Source: CAZYBO01 sp964645205 (GTDB lineage: Bacteria > Pseudomonadota > Alphaproteobacteria > Rickettsiales > SXRF01). Taken from it: a DNA stretch of 64,000 bases. How positions within the stretch are numbered: position 1 is the stretch's first letter; every line of letters begins with the position of its first letter. Both the position numbers and the translations under genes were made by a program. Below, piece by piece: positions 1-5,912 of this stretch. The notes beneath the pieces were generated by a model, which did not search any database, was not told where the DNA came from, and was given only the letters and a program-made list of their open reading frames with translations. The stretch is taken from the NCBI GenBank assembly GCA_964645205.1, contig CAZYBO010000004.1, positions 252,492 through 316,491 on the forward strand, given 5' to 3'.

Positions 1-396
1 AATATATTCAACACGCCTTAGAGGCCGTTCTACTTGCCCAAGCCATCGGTCAGTTATTTTCCTTACCTTTCCGGTAATATGCTCTTCACCTTGCGCAATT
101 CCATATACTATATGGGCATCTCTAATTTTTTCCCATGCAGTATCGGGGAAAAACTCTGTTGGATACCATGTTCTGCTTCCTTCTTCCTTTTGGTACGCAC
201 ATGCCGCCGCTTGGAGTAATGTGCTTTTTCCAGAGCCATTTTCCCCAACAATCGCTACGATTGGGAATGGGAAGGAAACTCTTTGCCCCTCCCATCCTCT
301 TATATTATCCAATTCCAGCCATTCTAACCGTTTTGGCCAAGCGCCCCCGGCGCTCCATTTTTTAGACAATCGCCTCATTGCGTTGCTTATAGCCAT
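1..396 (-). CDS. AAA-type ATP-binding protein, 5' part only (runs off the left edge)
   Basis: Reading leftward from ATG at 396 gives 132 uninterrupted codons to the window edge. Residues around 30-58 form the start of an SMC/RecF-like ATPase fold: a strand reading LEWLELDNIRGWEG, then PFPIVAIVGENGSGKSTLL, a clear Walker A (P-loop). The core beginning so close to the N-terminus is typical of stand-alone AAA ATPases found in defence or DNA-repair modules. The rest, including Walker B and any effector domain, lies outside the window, so the role cannot be assigned. It is transcribed away from the adjacent transposon-like unit. Confidence 0.75.
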   Translation of the reverse strand, partial: MAISNAMRRLSKKWSAGGAWPKRLEWLELDNIRGWEGQRVSFPFPIVAIVGENGSGKSTLLQAAACAYQKEEGSRTWYPTEFFPDTAWEKIRDAHIVYGIAQGEEHITGKVRKITDRWLGQVERPLRRVEYI

Positions 397-433
397 ATCA
401 TTGCTCCCTTACTACTTTTCAGCCACATCCATG

Positions 434-565
434 TAGCGCTAACGGTGGCCAGCGCTAGCAATATAGCAGATTAATAATCATAGACAATAGATAATATGTG
501 TTTTATATAGCGCTGGACGCGTGTAGAGCGTTATTTTTTTAGCCCAAAGGAGATTCCAGCGCTTA
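434..565. repeat. Cluster of four AGCGCT palindromes
   Basis: The hexamer AGCGCT, itself palindromic, occurs four times between the ATPase start and the transposase: TAGCGCT at 434-440 mirrored by AGCGCTA at 451-457, then TAGCGCTGGA at 509-518 mirrored by TCCAGCGCTT at 555-564. Two nested inverted pairs in 130 bp suggest binding sites for a dimeric regulator or transposase. The binding protein is unknown. Confidence 0.5.
490..513. repeat. Left candidate terminal inverted repeat
   Basis: Begins GATAATATGTG and ends ATATAGCGC. Its partner is 2061-2083 in inverted orientation, with 20 of 24 columns matching including one single-base gap. Confidence 0.5.
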
Positions 566-615
566 ATATGAACAAAATGCTTGACCGTACAAGCATATCA
601 TGCCAATTTGATTCT

Positions 616-1440
616 ATGAACAGGCTCAACATCACAAAACGCGCACAAATCCTCGGTATGCTAGTGGAGGGCAATAGTCTTCGTGCCACTAGCCGCATGG
701 CCGATGTGTCGATAAACACCGTCACGAAACTGCTGGTTGATATGGGCTGCGCCGCTGCCGACTACCAGTACAACACGCTTCGCAACCTTCCCTGCAAGCG
801 CGTGCAGGTGGATGAGATATGGGCGTTCTGCTACGCCAAACAAAAGAACGTAAAAGACGCTGTTGCTGCGCCGGTTGGCGCTGGCGATGTATGGACATGG
901 ACAGCGATCTGCGCCGATACAAAATTGATTCCCTCGTGGATGGTCGGCGCGCGCGATAGCGATACCGGCTATGAGTTCATCAAGGATTTGTCGGAACGCA
1001 TGGCGGGGCGTATTCAGCTTACCAGTGATGGCTGGAAAGCCTATGAAGGTGCGGTCAACGATGTGTTTGGCGATAACGTTGATTACGCCATGCTGCATAA
1101 AATCTATGGCAACTCCGGCGAAGGGCAGAAACGCTACAGCCCTGCGGAGTGTGTCGGTTGCGTGAAGAAGAACGTAAAAGGCAACCCTGATGCAAAGCAT
1201 GTGAACACCAGCTTTGCAGAGCGTCAGAACCTCACCATGCGCATGTCGATGCGCCGGTTCACTCGCCTGACAAACGGCTTTTCAAAGAAGGTGGAGAACC
1301 ACATGCACGCGGTGTCGGTGCATTTCATGTATTACAACTTTGGACGTATCCATAAAACGTTACGGGTGACACCGGCTATGGCGGCAGGTATTACTGATCA
1401 CGTTTGGACATTGGAAGAGATAGCGAGTCTGGCGGATTAG
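616..1440 (+). CDS. IS1-like DDE transposase
   Basis: 274 residues from the ATG at 616; an upstream in-frame ATG at 568 would add 16 residues without family support. The N-terminus (about residues 8-35) is a helix-turn-helix with NSLRATSRMADVSINTVTKLL. The catalytic core follows IS1-type spacing: VDEIWAF supplies the first Asp, TSDGWKAY the second, and AERQNLTMR the Glu, followed by RRFTRLTNGFSKKVENH, close to the IS1 consensus. The protein looks full length and intact. Its TAG stop is immediately followed by the toxin ATG, so the two are probably translated from one message. Family assignment is from recognised motifs. Confidence 0.85.
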   Translation: MNRLNITKRAQILGMLVEGNSLRATSRMADVSINTVTKLLVDMGCAAADYQYNTLRNLPCKRVQVDEIWAFCYAKQKNVKDAVAAPVGAGDVWTWTAICADTKLIPSWMVGARDSDTGYEFIKDLSERMAGRIQLTSDGWKAYEGAVNDVFGDNVDYAMLHKIYGNSGEGQKRYSPAECVGCVKKNVKGNPDAKHVNTSFAERQNLTMRMSMRRFTRLTNGFSKKVENHMHAVSVHFMYYNFGRIHKTLRVTPAMAAGITDHVWTLEEIASLAD

Positions 1441-1863
1441 ATGCAGCCTATAAAATTACCGCCCAATTCCGGGCAAATTCTTATGTGTGACTACCGTGGT
1501 TTCATCGAGCCGGAGATGGTGAAAAAACGTCCTGTAATTGTGATTTCACCTCGCGCAAGGAATGGCTATAACCTTGTCCATGTCGTTCCACTAAGTACAA
1601 CTGAACCGAGGCACTTACACTATTATCATATCCCCATTATGCTTCCTCCCCATTTGATTGGTATTGATGACTTACAGCAACAGTGTTGGGCAAAATGCGA
1701 TCTAATAAACAGCGTGAGTTTTTCGCGCCTCCAGTTGATAAAGCTAGGGCGCGATATTTCTGGGAAACGGCAATACAGTAGTTATTGCGTCAATAGGGAG
1801 ATACTAATTTCTATAAGAAAAGCAGCAGCTAAGGTCATGGGACTTGTGGTTGACTTAGGGTAA
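1441..1863 (+). CDS. PemK/MazF-like toxin family protein
   Basis: 140 residues. MCDYRGFIEPEMVKKRPVIV near residues 15-35 and the following VHVVPLSTTEP are the conserved opening strands of the PemK/MazF fold; in that family toxins cleave RNA. The ATG directly follows the transposase stop (TAGATG), with no convincing ribosome-binding site of its own, which implies translational coupling. No protein antitoxin gene lies upstream or downstream, unusual for a type II toxin. The -35 box of a small RNA promoter lies inside the last codons. Whether the ribonuclease is active is not decidable from the sequence alone. Confidence 0.82.
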   Translation: MQPIKLPPNSGQILMCDYRGFIEPEMVKKRPVIVISPRARNGYNLVHVVPLSTTEPRHLHYYHIPIMLPPHLIGIDDLQQQCWAKCDLINSVSFSRLQLIKLGRDISGKRQYSSYCVNREILISIRKAAAKVMGLVVDLG

Positions 1864-1878
1864 TTAATTTGAGATAAT
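1850..1878 (+). promoter_or_regulatory. Near-consensus sigma70 promoter for the small RNA
   Basis: TTGACT at 1850-1855 and GATAAT at 1873-1878 are separated by exactly 17 bases. Each hexamer has one mismatch to consensus. The predicted start is near 1885. The -35 box lies within the final codons of the toxin gene. Confidence 0.65.
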
Positions 1879-1884
1879 CTTAGG

Positions 1885-2017
1885 GTCAGCTCTGTGATGA
1901 AAATCACATAGAGCCTCAAGACCTCGCAAGAGGCCGCCGCGCAAGAGGTAATAACAAACCGGTGCGCGGTGTAGTCAAAGACAAAACCCGCCACTAATAC
2001 GGCGGGTTTCTTTTTTT
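1885..2017 (+). ncRNA. Candidate structured small RNA, about 130 nt
   Basis: It is bounded by the promoter at 1850-1878 and the terminator at 1984-2017. Predicted hairpins are GCTCTGTGAT-GAAA-ATCACATAGAGC with a two-base bulge (1888-1913), CCTC-GCAA-GAGG (1922-1933), and an outer CCGCGC...GCGCGG stem (1938-1966). The nonamer CGCAAGAGG occurs twice, at 1925-1933 and 1940-1948. No open reading frame of note lies inside. I do not recognise an Rfam family; it is not SRP RNA or tmRNA by eye. It could be an RNA regulator of the neighbouring toxin or an unrelated small RNA. Confidence 0.5.
1984..2017 (+). terminator. Rho-independent terminator
   Basis: AAACCCGCC at 1984-1992 pairs with GGCGGGTTT at 2001-2009, followed after one base by seven T residues (2011-2017). 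It is a strong terminator for plus-strand transcripts and, through the A-rich 5' side, may also act weakly on transcription from the acyl-CoA dehydrogenase gene. Confidence 0.85.
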
Positions 2018-2060
2018 GGGTTAACGCCATTAACCTTCAAACTGAGACACTACCCATAAG

Positions 2061-2083
2061 GCGCTATATTAACACAGATTAAC
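2061..2083. repeat. Right candidate terminal inverted repeat
   Basis: GCGCTATAT followed by TAACACAGATTAAC; it is the inverted partner of 490-513. It ends 12 bases before the stop codon of the acyl-CoA dehydrogenase gene. Confidence 0.5.
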
Positions 2084-2095
2084 TTCTTTGGAAGA

Positions 2096-3871
2096 CTAAA
2101 CCACCGCCTGCATCATCGATTTGGAACCGTTCGTAATCGACATGAGCAGCGACACCGTCTGCGGCAGCACTTTCTGCATGTAGAACCGCGCAGTATCCAG
2201 CTTGGCATGGTAGAATTCCTTTTCCGCCCCGTTTACTTTGGCCAGCGCCACTTCCGCCTGTCTTGCCCACACATAGGCCATCACGACGAGGGCGAAGAGT
2301 TTTTGGTATTCCACCGCACCGCCTGCGGCATCGTCGGGGTTGCCCATGCCTTTGGTGGCGATCCACAGCGTGGCCTGCTGCAAATATTCGATATGTTTTT
2401 GCAGCGGCTTGATGAATTCCTTCATCTCCGCATTGTCTTTGTGCTTTGCAATAAACGCATCCGCAGGATGGAAGAAGGAACGCAGGTAACGCCCCGCGCC
2501 CGGCGGCAGTTTGCGGCCGACGAGATCGAGCGCCTGCACGCCGTTGGTGCCTTCATAGATCATGGTGATGCGCGCATCGCGCACATATTGCTCCACGCCG
2601 TATTCCGCGATGAAGCCGTAGCCGCCGAATACCTGCATGGCGAGGCTGGCGGTTTCAAACCCGCCGTCGGTTAAATAGGATTTCACGATGGGGGTGCAAA
2701 GCTGCACGAAATCGTCGCACTCCTTCTTCACCTCGGGATCGTGGTGGCGATGCGCGAGGTCGATCTTCAGCGCCATCTCCAGCGCCAGCGCACGCGAGCC
2801 TTCGGTAAAGGCGCGCATGGTCAACAGCATGCGGCGCACGTCGGGATGCACGATAATCGGATCGGCGGGTTTATCGGGGAATTTCGTGCCCGTGATGGCG
2901 CGCATCTGCAGGCGTTCCTTCGCATAGGCCAGCGCGTTCTGGTACGCCACTTCGCCGATGCCCAACCCCTGCACACCGACATAAAGACGGGCGGCGTTCA
3001 TCATGGTGAACATGGCGCGCATGCCTTTATGCGGTTCGCCGACCAGCCACGCCTTGCAGCCGTTGAACGAAATCTGGCAGGTAGGCGAGGCGTGGATGCC
3101 CATCTTATGTTCCAGCCCGTCGCAGCGGATGCCGCTTGGCTCACCGATCGAACCATCGGCATTGATATTATATTTGCTGGCGATAAACAGGCTGATGCCT
3201 TTCGTGCCCGCGGGCGCGCCGGGTAAGCGTGCAAGAATCAGGTGCACGATATTTTCCGTCAGCTCATGTTCGCCCGACGAGATGAAAATCTTGTTGCCTT
3301 CGATGGAATAGCTGCCGTCGCCATTGGGCGTGGCTTTGGTGCGGATAAGCCCTAAATCGGTGCCCGCCTGCGGCTCGGTGAGGCACATCACGCCCGACCA
3401 GTGGCCGGAGACCATCTTCGGCAGGTATTTCTGCTTAATCTCGTCGCTGCCATGCAGCATAATCGCGTTATAGGCGCCGTGCGAAAGTCCCGGCGTCAGG
3501 CCGAAGGACAGGTTCGCCGAGCAAACCATTTCCATCAGCGGCATGTTGAGCACGTCCGGCAATCCCTGCCCGCCATATTTCGGATCGCAGGTGAAGCTGG
3601 GCCAGCCGTTGACGACATAGAGATCGTACGCTTCCTTGAAGCCGTCGGGCATCGTCACTTTGCCGTTATCGTATTTCAGCCCCTGCTTGTCGCCCACCTC
3701 GTTGAGCGGGAACAGCACTTCCTCGCACATTTGCGCAGCGGCTTCCAAGAGCGGATCCATCAGCTCCGGACCGGCATCGGCGAAACCGGGAATATCCTTA
3801 TATTGCGCAACATTGAGGTATTCGTTCAAAACGAACTGGAAATCGCGGACGGGGGCTTTGTACTGGGGCAT
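2096..3871 (-). CDS. Acyl-CoA dehydrogenase (large, C-terminally extended type)
   Basis: 591 residues. It catalyses FAD-dependent alpha,beta-desaturation of an acyl-CoA, the first step of beta-oxidation. The core includes MCLTEPQAGTDLG and GNKIFISSGEHE of the flavin/substrate site, and the C-terminal signature QVFGGYGFIAEYGVEQYVRDARITMIYEGTN-like block (about residues 410-440). A further 150-residue extension marks the long subfamily that includes DmdC-type enzymes, so the exact substrate is open. The ATG at 3871 is chosen over GTG at 3880 because AAGGTGG lies at the right distance before it. It shares the region with a FadN-type fusion and a thiolase. Confidence 0.9.
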   Translation of the reverse strand: MPQYKAPVRDFQFVLNEYLNVAQYKDIPGFADAGPELMDPLLEAAAQMCEEVLFPLNEVGDKQGLKYDNGKVTMPDGFKEAYDLYVVNGWPSFTCDPKYGGQGLPDVLNMPLMEMVCSANLSFGLTPGLSHGAYNAIMLHGSDEIKQKYLPKMVSGHWSGVMCLTEPQAGTDLGLIRTKATPNGDGSYSIEGNKIFISSGEHELTENIVHLILARLPGAPAGTKGISLFIASKYNINADGSIGEPSGIRCDGLEHKMGIHASPTCQISFNGCKAWLVGEPHKGMRAMFTMMNAARLYVGVQGLGIGEVAYQNALAYAKERLQMRAITGTKFPDKPADPIIVHPDVRRMLLTMRAFTEGSRALALEMALKIDLAHRHHDPEVKKECDDFVQLCTPIVKSYLTDGGFETASLAMQVFGGYGFIAEYGVEQYVRDARITMIYEGTNGVQALDLVGRKLPPGAGRYLRSFFHPADAFIAKHKDNAEMKEFIKPLQKHIEYLQQATLWIATKGMGNPDDAAGGAVEYQKLFALVVMAYVWARQAEVALAKVNGAEKEFYHAKLDTARFYMQKVLPQTVSLLMSITNGSKSMMQAVV

Positions 3872-4028
3872 GATCACCACCTTAAAAAACAGGGATTTCT
3901 ACCCTCTCAGTGTACCAGTCCAATGCTAACAAAATATTAAAAATCCACGACTTAATAAAGTGCTGGCCTTAAAATTACCCTTATCGTACAATCGGTTTGC
4001 AAAACAATCCACACAACAGGAAAAGCAT

Positions 4029-4454
4029 ATGTCAAAACCTGCACCTGCAAAAAAACCAGCATCCAGGAAGGAAGCCAATCCAGCAACTCTCCTTACCATG
4101 ATTTTTTCTGCCGATGCGGGGGATGGCAATTACTGCATTGAACTTACCAAACATGGTGACAAACCGCCGACCATTACGCTTGCAATCCATATCCCCGAAA
4201 ATCTGGGCAGGGTCGGCAGTGCCGCTTTGCCGGTTGATAAGGTACAATTTCTACCGAAGTTACAGGCCGAGTTGGAGGCACAGGGCTTTACGTACGATGC
4301 CTCGCAAACCCGCCCAGACAGCCAGACCAATTATGTGTCCGTCACCTACACCCACGAAGATCGGGATATATTGAACAAGCTCGCAGCGGCGTTTAAAAAA
4401 CTCGAAGCTAGGCCGCTGATGGAGAATGCGGGGCGTGAGCGCATATTAGGTTAA
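4029..4454 (+). CDS. Hypothetical protein, small soluble
   Basis: 141 residues starting MSKPAPAKKPAS at 4029, preceded by AGGA at the right spacing; the longer reading frame from 3960 lacks support. After a Lys/Ala/Pro-rich leader the protein is mixed alpha/beta, with a VSVTYTHEDRDI strand-turn near residue 107 and a helical C-terminus. No signal peptide or membrane segment is visible. The VSVTY..ED stretch resembles one in the protein at 8440-8919, so the two may be distant relatives. I do not recognise a family. Confidence 0.7.
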   Translation: MSKPAPAKKPASRKEANPATLLTMIFSADAGDGNYCIELTKHGDKPPTITLAIHIPENLGRVGSAALPVDKVQFLPKLQAELEAQGFTYDASQTRPDSQTNYVSVTYTHEDRDILNKLAAAFKKLEARPLMENAGRERILG

Positions 4455-4458
4455 GCAG

Positions 4459-5466
4459 CTAGTTCTGTCGGCCGCGTTTATATTTCACGCTCGACCACAA
4501 CGACAGCAAAATGAATCCCAACCCTATGAATCCGGTGATAATTTCCGGTATATGGGCGATCATGCTGTAGAGCATGATAACCGCCAGCGCGCCGATGCCC
4601 CAATGCGCCCCGTGCTCCAGATACACATACTCGTCCAGCGTGCCCTTACGCACGAGGAAAATGGTGAGCGAACGCACGAAAAACGCGCCGATGCCTAAGC
4701 CCAGCATAATGATCACCACATCCTTGCTGATGGCGAACGCGCCGATCACCCCGTCGAGCGAAAAAGACGCGTCGAGCAGGTTTAAATACATGAAGCCCAT
4801 AAAACCGGAGTAAGCGACGGTTTTAACGCCTGCGGCTTGCGTTTCGTCGTTACCGACCAGCCCTGTCATGCCGTTTACCAGCACATACAGCACCACACCG
4901 ATCACCCCCGCCACCACCATGCTGAAGCGCGAGGCTTCCGGGATGAACTGGGTAAGCACCAGCAGCATGCACAAAACGACCACCGCCTCGACCGATTCCA
5001 GCTTTCCCATGCGCGAAAGCCTGCTTTCTATGAAACCTAGCCAGTGCAGATCCTTGGTGGCGTCGCAAACGAACTTGAGAAACACCATCATCAGGAAACT
5101 GCCGCCGAAAGAAGCGATTTCAATCTGCGAGGCCAGCACATGCTTGCTGTATTCCGTGGGATTCTCAAAGGCGAGCGTAACCACCTCGCCCATGCCCAAC
5201 CCGGTGGCGGCGGCGACGATCACGATCGGGAACAAAAACCGCATCCCGAACACGGCGATCAGGATACCCCAGGTGAGGAACCGCTTCTGCCACAGCTCGT
5301 CCATATGTTTGAGCACGGCGGCATTGACCACGGCGTTGTCGAAAGAAAAACTCACTTCCAGCACGATAAGCAACGCGCAAATGACCAACCCCGGGAAACC
5401 CGCCCAGTAAAAGGCGACGATCAGCCCGATAACGGTGAAAATATTCGACCAGAAAAAATGCTTCAT
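4459..5466 (-). CDS. DUF475 integral membrane protein (TerC-like clan)
   Basis: 335 residues with about nine hydrophobic segments. The conserved acidic membrane motifs are LEVSFSFDNAVVNA (about residue 38) and LLDASFSLDGVIGAFAI (about residue 230), the paired DN/DG signatures of the DUF475/TerC clan, whose members are linked to metal export or tellurite resistance. The substrate is unknown. It converges with the small gene at 4029-4454, the stops lying four bases apart. Confidence 0.85.
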   Translation of the reverse strand: MKHFFWSNIFTVIGLIVAFYWAGFPGLVICALLIVLEVSFSFDNAVVNAAVLKHMDELWQKRFLTWGILIAVFGMRFLFPIVIVAAATGLGMGEVVTLAFENPTEYSKHVLASQIEIASFGGSFLMMVFLKFVCDATKDLHWLGFIESRLSRMGKLESVEAVVVLCMLLVLTQFIPEASRFSMVVAGVIGVVLYVLVNGMTGLVGNDETQAAGVKTVAYSGFMGFMYLNLLDASFSLDGVIGAFAISKDVVIIMLGLGIGAFFVRSLTIFLVRKGTLDEYVYLEHGAHWGIGALAVIMLYSMIAHIPEIITGFIGLGFILLSLWSSVKYKRGRQN

Positions 5467-5512
5467 GAGCGGGAATATGCGGATTCACGAGAGAAAATGC
5501 AAGCGGAACGAT

Positions 5513-5818
5513 CTAGCGGGCGTTCGCCACTACATTTTTGAGTTCGCGCTTAATATCCACAAGCCTAGGAGACAGGATAAACGATGTCCCGCCAGCAGAT
5601 AGCGAACCAAGCGCCGCGACGAATTTTGTATCCATGGCAAACGTGGCGGCTACTTCGTTGCCGTCGGCACTGGTCTGGACATCCCTTGCAAGGGATGTAA
5701 GCGCCATTTTAACTTTGGTAATCGCGCTATTTTCCAGATTTTCAGGCTTGAATTTTGCCTTAATTTGTTTGCCTTCGCTGGAAAATTCAACATTTAACAC
5801 AGGCACTTTACTAACCAC
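5513..5818 (-). CDS. Hypothetical protein, GTG start
   Basis: 101 residues beginning MVSKVPVLNVEFSS from GTG at 5818. This start is chosen because GGGAGG ends five bases upstream; upstream in-frame codons would place the ribosome-binding site inside the coding region. The protein is acidic-basic mixed, apparently soluble, with alternating strands and a C-terminal VDIKRELKNVVAN helix. No recognised domain. It stands alone between the DUF475 gene and the FadN-type gene. Confidence 0.65.
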   Translation of the reverse strand: MVSKVPVLNVEFSSEGKQIKAKFKPENLENSAITKVKMALTSLARDVQTSADGNEVAATFAMDTKFVAALGSLSAGGTSFILSPRLVDIKRELKNVVANAR

Positions 5819-5826
5819 ACACACCT

Positions 5827-5875
5827 CCCAATATTTAATATTGGGTAAGTATATCATTAACGTACAAGCGCCAAA
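5827..5875 (-). promoter_or_regulatory. Putative promoter with palindromic operator for the gene at 5513-5818
   Basis: On the minus strand, TTGGCG (5869-5874) and TATACT (5848-5853) are 15 bases apart. The predicted start falls within a perfect 19-base palindrome CCCAATAT-TTA-ATATTGGG (5827-5845) whose last three G residues belong to the GGGAGG ribosome-binding site. It may be an operator, or an RNA hairpin occluding the binding site if transcription starts further upstream. Confidence 0.4.
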
Positions 5876-5912
5876 GGCGCATTATATGAAATTTTTGTGA
5901 CAGAAATTTATA

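Larger units (their letters stand above)
490..2083. mobile_element. Candidate IS1-like unit with transposase, MazF-like toxin and small RNA
   Basis: A 24-base stretch at 490-513 matches the reverse complement of 2061-2083 at 20 positions with one gap; the inner nine bases ATATAGCGC are identical. The pair encloses an IS1-like transposase, a toxin gene and a predicted small RNA with terminator, about 1.6 kb in all. I could not find a convincing target-site duplication next to the repeats, so the exact ends are provisional. The inverted repeats could instead be paired regulatory sites. Confidence 0.5.

Noticed and set aside
1782..2030. 82-codon minus-strand frame over the small RNA
   Set aside because: Covers the terminator and the toxin gene end; no start signal and no protein-like composition.
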